Shown here: positions 35,993-43,755 of the stretch, one piece after another
How positions within the stretch are numbered: position 1 is the stretch's first letter
Layout: each line of letters begins with the position of its first letter
Origin: JBBIND01 sp037444075
Lineage (GTDB): Bacteria; Acidobacteriota; Terriglobia; Bryobacterales; Bryobacteraceae
Length of the DNA: 54,973 bases
Assembly: GCA_037444075.1 (NCBI GenBank)
Contig: JBBIND010000018.1
Coordinates: 1 to 54,973 of the forward strand
Reading direction: 5' to 3'
Made by a program: the position numbers and the translations under genes
The notes under the pieces: generated by a model
What the model saw: only the letters and a program-made list of their open reading frames with translations
Databases searched by the model: none
Told to the model about the DNA's origin: nothing

Positions 35993-36268
35993 CTGGCCTA
36001 CAGCGTTGAAGTTACCCCCGCCGCCGGGCGGGACCTCCGCGGGCTCGATCCTCACATCCGAAAGGAAGTGGTCCGGGACCTTCTCCTCCTGGAACAGAAT
36101 CCGCGTCCTCGTGGGGCGGAGAGGCTGAAAGCGGGCGAGAAGCTCTTTCGCGTCCATCTGGGCCCCGGAAAGAACTACGGCGCCATTTATCAGGTTCGAG
36201 ACAAAGCTCTGCTCATTCTCGTAGTAAGAGTGGGAGACCGCAAAGAAGTGTACCGCGGCATCAAATAG
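35993..36268 (+). CDS. RelE/ParE-family toxin with an apparent CTG start
   Basis: About 91 residues: (L)AYSVEVTPAAGRDLRGLDP, then RKEVVRDLLLLEQNP, RLKAGEKLFRVHLGPGKNYGAIYQV and VVRVGDRKEVYRG, a typical RelE/ParE fold (mRNA interferase or gyrase inhibitor). The frame is the same as the antitoxin and starts directly after its TGA. Where the family has ATG-GCC (Met-Ala), this sequence has CTG-GCC at 35993; the next GTG (36068) would delete 25 N-terminal residues. So either CTG is used weakly, the toxin is disabled, or the base is an error. Arg residues near the C terminus that are typical of active toxins are present. Confidence 0.75.
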   Translation: MAYSVEVTPAAGRDLRGLDPHIRKEVVRDLLLLEQNPRPRGAERLKAGEKLFRVHLGPGKNYGAIYQVRDKALLILVVRVGDRKEVYRGIK

Positions 36269-36583
36269 CCGGAAACCGAACTGCGGAATATGCATTGCCG
36301 CTGCATCATTGCCGGATGCACGAGGTCTTTTCGGAGGGATCGAGCGTTGATACTTCCGCAGCCCGTCCCGGCGCGCCGATGCAGTCCATTCTCGGGGACA
36401 GGCTATGCAATCGCTCGTCTTGGCGCTGGCCAATCTCGAACCGGCAAGCTCAATTGACTCCAGGGATTCCAGGCGCATGGGGAGGCAGACTGCATTGGGT
36501 CTGAGGGGCTGGAGATGCTGCCAGGCGGTGAGATGTTCGCCAGGCCGCTCATTTGCCGGCTGCGATGGTGTAAACTGCTGGCT
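36269..36583. other. Intergenic stretch without recognisable gene
   Basis: No coding sequence with family support, tRNA or strong hairpin found. TAAACT at 36571-36576 could be a weak -10 box just before the GTG at 36584. A long open frame on the minus strand through here is a shadow of the flanking genes. Confidence 0.4.
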
Positions 36584-37525
36584 GTGAAAGACCAAGGACC
36601 TGTCTCCGCATCTCGCCGCCGTCTGCTGCAATCCGCGGCAGGGTTGGCGGTTGCCCGCGCCGCGATGCCCGCGGGCGGGAGTTTGCCCGCCGTCCAGCTC
36701 GGCGCACACCGTGTAACGCGGCTCATCATGGGTTCGAACCCGTTCAACGGGTATTGCTACTCTCTGCCATCGTTGAGTGAGCACATGCGCGAGTGGTCCA
36801 CGCCTCGCACCATCGCCGGCGTGCTCCGGCAGGCTTGGAGCCAGGGCATCAACACGTGGCAGTTCGGCTACTCGGACCGCTGCATGGAGGCGCTCGATCT
36901 GCACCAGGCGGAGGGCGGCCAACTGCAGTGGATTCTGTTGGCCAGCGGCCCGTTGGGTGACGACCCCGCCACGCTGAAGAAAATCGCGCAGCGCAAACCG
37001 CTGGCCATCGTGCATCACGGCGGCGTCACAGACCGGCGTTTTCGTGCCGGCCAAATGGACCGCGTTCACGACTTCCTCAAGACAGTGCGGGACGCCGGCG
37101 TGCTGGCGGGGCTCTCCACTCATCAGCCGGACGTCATTGACTGGGTGGAGCAGCGCGACTGGCCGGCGGACTTCTACATGACCTGCTTCTATCAGTTCGG
37201 CAGGTCCGCCGACGAAGTCCGCAAGATCACCGGCGAGCTCCCTTTGGGCACGGTCTTCCTGGAGGGTGACCCGGCGCGCATGTGCCGCGTCATCCGCCAG
37301 ACCAGGAAGACCTGTTTGGCTTACAAGATTCTTGCCGCAGGCAGGTTGGCGGAAACGCCGCAAGCGCTCGAAAAGGCCTATCGTTTCGCATTCGACAACA
37401 TCAAGCCGCAGGACGCCGTGATTGTGGGCATGTACCCGCGCTTCAAGGATGAAGTAGCTCAGAACGCGCAACTCGTGAGCAAGCTGCTGGCAGGTCCCGT
37501 CCCCGCGGACGTCTCAGGAAGTTAA
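36584..37525 (+). CDS. Tat-exported TIM-barrel protein distantly related to aldo/keto reductases
   Basis: About 313 residues from a GTG (36584), chosen because an RR signal (SRRRLLQSAAGLAVARAA) follows at once; an ATG at 36515 would add 23 unrelated residues. The mature part starts QLGAHRVTRLIMGSNPFNGY, then GINTWQFGYSD, LQWILLASGPLG, LAIVHHGGVTD, VLAGLSTHQPD and TVFLEGDPARM. LGxxxVxRLIMGxNPF recalls aldo/keto reductase openings, but the Asp-Tyr-Lys-His tetrad is not clear, so reductase activity is doubtful. It is common in Acidobacteriota/Planctomycetes-like sugar loci, but I cannot name a substrate. Confidence 0.75.
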   Translation: MKDQGPVSASRRRLLQSAAGLAVARAAMPAGGSLPAVQLGAHRVTRLIMGSNPFNGYCYSLPSLSEHMREWSTPRTIAGVLRQAWSQGINTWQFGYSDRCMEALDLHQAEGGQLQWILLASGPLGDDPATLKKIAQRKPLAIVHHGGVTDRRFRAGQMDRVHDFLKTVRDAGVLAGLSTHQPDVIDWVEQRDWPADFYMTCFYQFGRSADEVRKITGELPLGTVFLEGDPARMCRVIRQTRKTCLAYKILAAGRLAETPQALEKAYRFAFDNIKPQDAVIVGMYPRFKDEVAQNAQLVSKLLAGPVPADVSGS

Positions 37526-37567
37526 GCAGGCGCCATCGCGTCCGGTGGGGCGTTGCTTCGAGCGGCG

Positions 37568-38734
37568 CTAGTCCAGCCGTTTGTGGAAGCGCGCGGCGCT
37601 CAGCCAAAGCACTGCCACGCCGAACGCCAGCATGCAGAGCATCTGCGGCCAAAGCACCCCCACGCCGACGCCCTTCAGGAACAAGCCCCTGACGACTTCC
37701 ATGAAGTAACGCACCGGGTTCAGATACGTGAGCCACTGCACGGCCACGGGCATGTTGCGGATGGGGAAAGCGAAGCCGCTCAACATGAGAGACGGCATGA
37801 AGAAGAAGAACGACACCATCATGGCCTGCTGCTGTGTCCCGGAGATGGTGGAAACCAGGAGACCCGAACCCAACGTTGTCAGCAGGAAAAGCGCCGCGCA
37901 GGAGACGAGCAGCAAGGGGCTGCCGCGCAGAGGGACGTTGAAGATAACCAACGCCGCCAGAGTCACCAGCGCCATCTGGATTAAACCTACGGCCGCGAAC
38001 GGCAGCGTTTTGCCGAGCATCAGCTCAATGGGTCGTATGGGAGTGACCATCAGTTGCTCAATCGTGCCGAGCTCCTTCTCCCGCACCACCGCTAAAGCGG
38101 TGAGCATCATCGTCACCAGAGTGATGATGTTCACCACCACGCCCGGGACGAAGAATTGCCGGCTCTCCAACTCGGGATTGAACCAGACACGGCTGCTCAG
38201 GCGCACCGCGGGCATGGCCACTTCGACGGGTGGCGCGCCCGTGGCCACACCGGCGGCCAGAAGAACCCTCTGGCGCTCGCCTGCCAGCCGGGCGGCGTGG
38301 GCCGCCACAGTCCTCTGAATGTAGCCGGATACTATCGCAGCGGTATTGGAGTTGGCGCCGTCGATGAGCACCTGCACCGTGGCGCGCTCTCCCCGCTCGA
38401 TGCGGCGGGCGAAGCCGGGAAGCACGCGCAGCACCGCCACGGCTTCGCCCCTGTCCAACAGGCGCTGCGCCTCGGCTTCGTTGGAAGGCGCGGAGACAAT
38501 CTCAAAATACGTCGAGCCCTGAAAGCTCGCCAGCAACTCGCGGCTGGCAGGCGTGCAGTCGCCGTCCATCCAGGCGAGACGGCTGTGTTGCACATCGAGG
38601 TTCACAGCGTAGCCGAAGATGATCAACTGAATCATCGGCGGGCCGAGAAGCAGCATCCTCATGCGCGGCTCGCGCAACGTCTGGCGGATCTCTTTCCGCA
38701 CGATTTCCCGGATGCGCCGCCAACTCAGCTTCAT
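37568..38734 (-). CDS. ABC-2 type transporter permease (second permease gene)
   Basis: A 388-residue inner-membrane protein. One membrane segment near the N terminus (about 26-46, MRMLLLGPPMIQLIIFGYAV) is followed by a large extracytoplasmic domain (about 50-185) and five C-terminal segments. The ABC-2 signature REKELGTIEQLMVTPIRPIELMLGK lies between them. The start overlaps the preceding permease as ATGA. With its partner permease and two ATPases it forms a YbhFSR/YhhJ-like exporter, probably for drugs or other toxic amphiphiles. Last gene of the operon. Confidence 0.9.
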   Translation of the reverse strand: MKLSWRRIREIVRKEIRQTLREPRMRMLLLGPPMIQLIIFGYAVNLDVQHSRLAWMDGDCTPASRELLASFQGSTYFEIVSAPSNEAEAQRLLDRGEAVAVLRVLPGFARRIERGERATVQVLIDGANSNTAAIVSGYIQRTVAAHAARLAGERQRVLLAAGVATGAPPVEVAMPAVRLSSRVWFNPELESRQFFVPGVVVNIITLVTMMLTALAVVREKELGTIEQLMVTPIRPIELMLGKTLPFAAVGLIQMALVTLAALVIFNVPLRGSPLLLVSCAALFLLTTLGSGLLVSTISGTQQQAMMVSFFFFMPSLMLSGFAFPIRNMPVAVQWLTYLNPVRYFMEVVRGLFLKGVGVGVLWPQMLCMLAFGVAVLWLSAARFHKRLD

Positions 38735-39864
38735 GCCAGCTTCCGCCTCAGCCTGCGCGTGGCCGCCAGGTAGACGATTCCTGCAAACGCCGCCAGCAGC
38801 GCGAGTTCCGCCAGTGCCGCTTCCAGCCCGGCGCCTTTCAGGAAAACGTCCTTGGAAATCGTGATGAAATACCGCGCCGGGACGATGTGAGTGACCGCCT
38901 GAATGGGAGCCGGCATGTTCTCAATCGCGAAGATGAAACCGGAGAGCAGGAACGCCGGCAGGAAGGACGTAACGACACCCATCTGGTAGGCGAGCAACTG
39001 CGAGCGTGCCAGCGCCGAAAGCAGAATCCCCCAGAACAGCGCGCCACAAAGGAACACTCCGCTACTGACCGCCAGCAGCCATACCGGCCCGCGCAAAGGC
39101 ACGTCAAAAATGAACACGCCGGCGCATACAGCGAGCAGCGTATCTATCGCCCCGATGAGGAAGTAAGCAGTCATTTTGCCCAGCACCAGTTCCCCCGGCC
39201 TGACAGGCGTTGACAGCAACTGCTCCATCGTCCCGTTTTCCCATTCGCGCGCGATTGTGAGTGACGTCAACAGCGCGGCAATGATCATCAGGATGACCGC
39301 GATGAGGCCGGGCACGATGTAGTTTTTCGACTCCAACCCGCTGTTGTAGAGCACACGCGGCCGGGCTTCGATGGGAGGCTCCACTTGCCGCCCCATCCGC
39401 CGGTTCTGGGCTTCCAGCCTTATCTCATAAGTGAACGAAGCCAGCGCTGCTTCGGCGTAGCCCAAGGCGATGCCGGCGGTGTTGGAGTCGCTGCCATCGA
39501 GCAGCAGTTGGACCTCGGCTTCCCGTCCTTGCAACAGGTCACGCGCCAGGCCGGCGGGGATGACCAGGCCCAGCAGGCAGCGGCCGCTATCGATTGAGCG
39601 CTCGATCTCCGCGTAGTCCGAGGCCATGCCCAACACCTCAAAGAACCGCGAGCCCTCAAAGCGGGCAATCAGCGCCCTGCTTTGGGGTGTCCTGTCGGCA
39701 TCCAGGATCACCGCAGGCACGCGGTCCACGTCGAGCGTCAGCGCATAGCCGAACAACAGCAGCAGAAGCAGGGGCAGAGCCAGCGCCAGGATCAGGCTGC
39801 GGACATCGCGGACGACATGCAGCAGTTCCTTCACCGCCATGGCCCGCAACCGGCGCAAGCTCAT
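38731..39864 (-). CDS. ABC-2 type transporter permease (first permease gene)
   Basis: A 377-residue inner-membrane protein of the same build as its downstream partner: MAVKELLHVVRDVRSLILALALP, a long outer loop, then REWENGTMEQLLSTPVRPGELVLGK and five hydrophobic segments. The start overlaps the upstream ATPase as ATGA and its stop overlaps the next permease start as ATGA. The two permeases are probably a heterodimer derived from duplication. Confidence 0.9.
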   Translation of the reverse strand: MSLRRLRAMAVKELLHVVRDVRSLILALALPLLLLLLFGYALTLDVDRVPAVILDADRTPQSRALIARFEGSRFFEVLGMASDYAEIERSIDSGRCLLGLVIPAGLARDLLQGREAEVQLLLDGSDSNTAGIALGYAEAALASFTYEIRLEAQNRRMGRQVEPPIEARPRVLYNSGLESKNYIVPGLIAVILMIIAALLTSLTIAREWENGTMEQLLSTPVRPGELVLGKMTAYFLIGAIDTLLAVCAGVFIFDVPLRGPVWLLAVSSGVFLCGALFWGILLSALARSQLLAYQMGVVTSFLPAFLLSGFIFAIENMPAPIQAVTHIVPARYFITISKDVFLKGAGLEAALAELALLAAFAGIVYLAATRRLRRKLA

Positions 39865-40610
39865 CTCGCTTCCCCCTCGCCCGATTCCATCAGGGAAACA
39901 AACACTTCCTCCATGGACCGCAATCCCAGGCGTGCTTTCAATTCAGCCGGGGAGCCAACGGCGACGATCCGTCCTCGGTGCATCATGGCCAGCCGATGGC
40001 AGTTCTCGGCTTCTTCCATGTAATGCGTGGTGACGAAGACGGTACGCCCGGACGCCGCCATGTCGCGGATCGAATCCCAGAAGGCGCGCCGCGCCAGCGG
40101 GTCAACTCCAGAGGTCGGTTCGTCGAGGAACAGAATGGGCGGCTCATGCAGCAGCGCGCACCCCAGCGCCAGGCGCTGCTTCCAGCCTCCCGGAAGCAGC
40201 CGGGCCAGCGTCCGGCGCCGCTCGCCCAGCCCCGCCATGCCAAGCACATGCTCCTTGCGGCTGCGGGCGCGGCCAGCTTCGACGCCGTAGATGCCGCTGA
40301 AGAAGTCGATATTCTCCTCCACCGTGAGGTCGTCATAGAGGGAGAAGCGCTGCGACATGTAGCCGATGTTCTGGCGCACTTCGTCGGGCTTCTTAGCGAC
40401 ATCCAGGCCGCCTACCCAGGCTCGTCCGCCGCTCGGCCGAAGCAGGCCGCAGAGAATGCGGATGGTGGTGGACTTGCCCGCTCCGTTCGGACCGAGAAAA
40501 CCGAAAATCTCGCCCGGGCGCACCTCACAGGAAACGTGGTCCACCGCCACGAAGTCGCCGAACCGCTTCACCAGGTTATCCAGCACAACCGGGAGCGTTT
40601 CAGGCAGCAC
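39861..40610 (-). CDS. ABC transporter ATP-binding protein (second ATPase)
   Basis: A 249-residue ATPase: Walker A GPNGAGKST, Q-loop YMSQRFSLYDDLTVEEN, signature LPGGWKQRL (P in place of S), Walker B ILFLDEPTSGVDP, and switch His in VTTHYMEEAE. The start overlaps the first ATPase by 11 bases. In E. coli YbhF and RbbA the equivalent two ATPase domains are one polypeptide; here they are two genes. Confidence 0.93.
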   Translation of the reverse strand: MLPETLPVVLDNLVKRFGDFVAVDHVSCEVRPGEIFGFLGPNGAGKSTTIRILCGLLRPSGGRAWVGGLDVAKKPDEVRQNIGYMSQRFSLYDDLTVEENIDFFSGIYGVEAGRARSRKEHVLGMAGLGERRRTLARLLPGGWKQRLALGCALLHEPPILFLDEPTSGVDPLARRAFWDSIRDMAASGRTVFVTTHYMEEAENCHRLAMMHRGRIVAVGSPAELKARLGLRSMEEVFVSLMESGEGEAR

Positions 40611-41346
40611 CTTCAGACTCCTTGGCTTGCCGTATGAGTGCGAGATAAGCCTCCTCGTGGTCCTCTACACCCGCCCGCGCCAACAGACCGGAGGGTGTGT
40701 CGCAGCACAGCAGGCGCCCGTTGTACAGGAGTCCAATCCGGTCACAGCGCGCCGCTTCATCCATGTAGGCGGTGGCCAGCAGGATGGTGATGCCTTCGGC
40801 GGCCAGGCCGCGCAGCAGTCCCCAGAACTCCTTCCGGGAGACCGGGTCAACACCCGTGGTTGGCTCATCGAGGAGCAGCACGCGGGGCCGGTGCAGCAGC
40901 GTGCAAATCAGCGACAGTTTCTGCTTCATGCCGCCGGAAAGGCGGCCGGCGTGTCTGGAGCGGAACTCCTCAATGCGCGCCGTGGCAAGCAGGGCTGAAG
41001 CGCGCGCGTCCCGCTCGGCGGCGGGCACGCCGAACAAGTCCGCGTAGAAACGTATGTTTTCCTCTACGGTGAGATCGGAGTACAGGCCGAAACGTTGCGC
41101 CATGTAGCCTATCTGTTCGCGCAAGCGGCCGGAATCGCCGGCTACGTTACAGCCGGCCACCGTTGCCTCCCCGGCATCGGCATCCAGCAAGCCGCAGAGC
41201 ATCCGAAGCAAGGTGGTCTTCCCCGCGCCGTCCGGACCTGCCAGCCCGAAAACCTCGCCTGCTTCTACCTCCAGGTCGAGGCCGTCCACTGCGGTGAGGG
41301 AGCCGAAGCGTCGCGTGAGGTTGCGCATGCGGACCATGCCGGTCAC
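40600..41346 (-). CDS. ABC transporter ATP-binding protein (first ATPase)
   Basis: A 248-residue ATPase: Walker A GPDGAGKTT, Q-loop YMAQRFGLYSDLTVEEN, signature LSGGMKQKL, Walker B VLLLDEPTTGVDP. At the switch position it reads LATAYMDEAA, with Ala replacing the usual His, so this site may be catalytically weak, as in asymmetric ABC pairs. The GTG start abuts the TAG of the HlyD gene; ATG at 41337 is possible. Confidence 0.92.
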   Translation of the reverse strand: MTGMVRMRNLTRRFGSLTAVDGLDLEVEAGEVFGLAGPDGAGKTTLLRMLCGLLDADAGEATVAGCNVAGDSGRLREQIGYMAQRFGLYSDLTVEENIRFYADLFGVPAAERDARASALLATARIEEFRSRHAGRLSGGMKQKLSLICTLLHRPRVLLLDEPTTGVDPVSRKEFWGLLRGLAAEGITILLATAYMDEAARCDRIGLLYNGRLLCCDTPSGLLARAGVEDHEEAYLALIRQAKESEGAA

Positions 41347-42525
41347 CTAATTCTTCAGCGCAATTTCCACGTCGGCGGGCATGTTGAGTTTGAGTTCGCC
41401 CTGCGGATTCTCGACGAACACCTTGACGCGGTAGACAAGCTTCACACGCTCCCGGCTGGTCTGTATCTGCTTCGGAGTGAACTCGGCTTCGGAAGCGATG
41501 TAGCCTACGCGGCCGGTGTACGTCTTACCCGGATAGGAGTCTGTCGTCACGGTTGCGCTGGCGCCGAGGGCCACCCGCCCGAGATCTTCTTCGGTAATGT
41601 AAGCTCGCAACCAGGGCCGCTCCATGTCCCCTAGCGTCACCACGGCTGTGCCTGCGGCCAGCACTTCACCGGGTTCGGCCAGCTTGGCCAGCACCACGCC
41701 ATCGATGGGCGTGACGGCGGTGGCGTCCTGAAGCTGCGATTCCACCAGGGCCAGTTGCGAACGGGCTCGTTCCACATCGGCCCGGCGGGCGTCGATTTCC
41801 TGTTGCCGGCGTTTCACTTCGAGCCGCAATGCCTCAGCCTGGCGCAGCCCTGCCCGGGCTTTGTCCAGCCCTGCACGGGCGAGCTGAATGGTCTCCGCGC
41901 GAGGCCCTTCTTCCACCAGGGCAAGGGTCTCCTCTGCCTGCTTGAGCCGGGCTGCGGCGGCGTCCCGCCCGGCGAACGCCTCGTCACGCCGTGAGCGCGG
42001 GATATCCTGGGCTTCAAACAGTTTGCGTGCGCGCTCCCAGTCCGCCACGGCACGTTCGTAGCCGCTGCGGGCTTCATCCGCCAGCGCCCGCGCGCGGGCT
42101 ACCTCCTGCTTGCGGGAACCGGTGATCAACTCCCGCAACTGCGCTTCGGCCTGGCTCACTTCAGCCGTTCTCTGAGCGATTTGCCCTTCAGTCGTCTCTT
42201 TCTGGAACTCGAGTGCTGTCAGCAATTGCGCCAGGTGCGCCTCGGCCGCCTCGAGTCCAGCGCGTTCGCGGTCCCGCTGCAGGAGAAGTTGTTCGGAGTC
42301 CAGGCGCGCCACCACGGCTCCACGCTGGACCCGGTCGCCTTCCTCCAGAGGGCATTCGGCCAGTTTGCCGGGCATCTTGAAGGCTACGCGCACTTCCGTC
42401 AGCTCGATGTTTCCCGAAACACGCAACGTATGGCCCGGCGGGCCGTCACCGCGTAAGAAGAACCATAGCGTAATCAGCAGCACTAACGCGAGCGCCGCCA
42501 CCACCAGCTTCCGTTTCGGTTTCAT
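41347..42525 (-). CDS. HlyD-family periplasmic adaptor (YbhG/YhiI-like)
   Basis: About 392 residues. The ATG at 42525 is preferred to a GTG at 42546. A membrane anchor (LVVAALALVLLITLWFFL) is followed by a split lipoyl/barrel-sandwich domain (GNIELTEVRVAFKMPGKLAEC and ATVTPIDGVVLAKLAEPGEV) around a very long alpha hairpin (about 85-245, Arg/Glu/Ala-rich coiled coil). Beta-barrel segments come after. It would link the ABC-2 pump to an outer-membrane channel, which is not encoded nearby. First gene of the exporter operon. Confidence 0.9.
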   Translation of the reverse strand: MKPKRKLVVAALALVLLITLWFFLRGDGPPGHTLRVSGNIELTEVRVAFKMPGKLAECPLEEGDRVQRGAVVARLDSEQLLLQRDRERAGLEAAEAHLAQLLTALEFQKETTEGQIAQRTAEVSQAEAQLRELITGSRKQEVARARALADEARSGYERAVADWERARKLFEAQDIPRSRRDEAFAGRDAAAARLKQAEETLALVEEGPRAETIQLARAGLDKARAGLRQAEALRLEVKRRQQEIDARRADVERARSQLALVESQLQDATAVTPIDGVVLAKLAEPGEVLAAGTAVVTLGDMERPWLRAYITEEDLGRVALGASATVTTDSYPGKTYTGRVGYIASEAEFTPKQIQTSRERVKLVYRVKVFVENPQGELKLNMPADVEIALKN

Positions 42526-42564
42526 CCCGGCTTCGGGCCTCCGCACCCGAGAACGTGTAACTGT

Positions 42565-42703
42565 CTAGCAGACTGCTGAAAAAGCCTTCCGGTGGGTCCG
42601 GGGCACACAAGCTGAAGCTTATGCTACGCTGCAAACCAACCAGTTGCGGACCCACGTAGGGCGAGCTTCAGCTTGCCCAACGGCTTGTTCAGCAGCCTCC
42701 TAG
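42565..42703. mobile_element. MITE-like element, 139 bases, 22-base imperfect terminal inverted repeats
   Basis: Left end CTAGCAGACTGCTGAAAAAG.. (42565-42586) and right end (42682-42703) match as inverted repeats at 19 of 22 bases, both bounded by CTAG. Inside, two further perfect inverted pairs occur: GTGGGTCCG/CGGACCCAC (42592, 42647) and AAGCTGAAGCT/AGCTTCAGCTT (42609, 42664), in interleaved order. No ORF inside and no clear target duplication. It fits a non-autonomous transposon relic between the exporter and lactonase promoters; one copy alone cannot prove mobility. Confidence 0.65.
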
Positions 42704-42724
42704 ATCGCCGCCGCGGTATCATGA

Positions 42725-42736
42725 GTCACCGGTGAC
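42725..42736. promoter_or_regulatory. 12-base palindrome before the lactonase gene
   Basis: GTCACCGGTGAC is a perfect palindrome placed 3 bases before the ATG at 42740. A TATCAT hexamer (42717-42722) next to it could be a -10 box. An operator is possible; perfect 12-base palindromes are not rare by chance in a window of this size. Confidence 0.3.
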
Positions 42737-42739
42737 ATT

Positions 42740-43738
42740 ATGAGACACCTGTTGTTGGCCCTTTCGGCCGCCACCGTCATTATGGCCCAAGATACGACTA
42801 ACTTCCCCGTGATCGGGCAGATCGTTCGCGAGGATCCCCGCCTGGATAAGCTGATCGCGCCCGGGGCGCAAATTGAAGTGCTGGCGTCCGGCTTTGAATG
42901 GTCTGAGGGACCTGTCTGGATCAAGGACGGAGGCTACCTGCTGTTTTCGGACATCCCGCGCAATTCGGTGATGAAGTGGAAGGAAGGCGTTGGCATCAGC
43001 GTCTTCCTCAAGCCGTCCGGCTACAGCGGCGCTTCCGACTACGGCGCCGAGCCTGGGAGCAATGGGCTGCTGCTCGACGCGCAGGGACGGCTGGTATCCT
43101 GCGAGCACGGCGACCGCCGCGTCTCCGTGATGGAATGGAACGGCGGCAAGCGCACCCTGGTGGACAACTACCAGGGCAAGCGCCTGAACAGCCCCAACGA
43201 CGCTGTCTACCGCTCCAACGGCGACCTTTATTTCACGGATCCACCTTACGGTCTGCCAAAGCGCTGGGAAGACCCGCGCCGCGAGCTTGATTTCTGTGGC
43301 GTCTACCGGCTCTCCCGGGATGGGAAGGTCACTCTACTCAGCAAAGAACTTCCGCGCCCGAATGGGATTGCGTTCTCGGCGGATGAGAAGACGTTGTACG
43401 TGGCGAACTCGGAAGCCAAGCGCGCCGTCTGGATGGCGTTTCCAGTCCTTGAGGACGGCACTCTGGGTCCGGGCAAGGTGTTCAACGACGCCACGCCGCT
43501 CACCGGCAAACTGCGCGGCTCGCCGGACGGGCTGAAGGTGGACCGCGAAGGCAACCTGTTCGCCACCGGTCCCGGCGGCGTGCACGTCATCGCGCCGGAC
43601 GGGACGCGGTTGGGACGCATCGACACGGGCGAAAGAACCGCCAACTGCGCTTGGGGTGACGATGGCTCAGTGCTGTACATCACCAGCGACATGTATCTGT
43701 GCCGGGTTAAGACGCGCACAAGAGGCGCCGGCTGGTAG
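42740..43738 (+). CDS. Secreted SMP-30/gluconolactonase family protein
   Basis: A 332-residue six-bladed propeller. A short signal (about 1-16, cut after AATVIMA) is followed by FEWSEGPVWIKDGGYLLFSDIP, with a Glu metal ligand, then LNSPNDAVYRSNGDLYFTDPPYG (Asn/Asp ligands), RPNGIAFSADEKTLYVAN and SPDGLKVDREGNLFATGPGGV. The metal-binding set of gluconolactonases appears complete. It would open a sugar lactone in the periplasm. The next gene (three-domain RidA) starts 17 bases later on the same strand. Confidence 0.92.
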   Translation: MRHLLLALSAATVIMAQDTTNFPVIGQIVREDPRLDKLIAPGAQIEVLASGFEWSEGPVWIKDGGYLLFSDIPRNSVMKWKEGVGISVFLKPSGYSGASDYGAEPGSNGLLLDAQGRLVSCEHGDRRVSVMEWNGGKRTLVDNYQGKRLNSPNDAVYRSNGDLYFTDPPYGLPKRWEDPRRELDFCGVYRLSRDGKVTLLSKELPRPNGIAFSADEKTLYVANSEAKRAVWMAFPVLEDGTLGPGKVFNDATPLTGKLRGSPDGLKVDREGNLFATGPGGVHVIAPDGTRLGRIDTGERTANCAWGDDGSVLYITSDMYLCRVKTRTRGAGW

Positions 43739-43755
43739 ACTCAGGAGGAATTCCC

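Noticed and set aside
35597..37471. 624-residue minus-strand ORF
   Set aside because: Runs antisense across the toxin-antitoxin pair and the Tat protein; composition is rich in Arg, His and Gln, as for a GC-rich shadow, and lacks family motifs.
39594..40637. 347-residue plus-strand ORF opposite ABC genes
   Set aside because: Shadow of a permease and an ATPase with intact Walker motifs.
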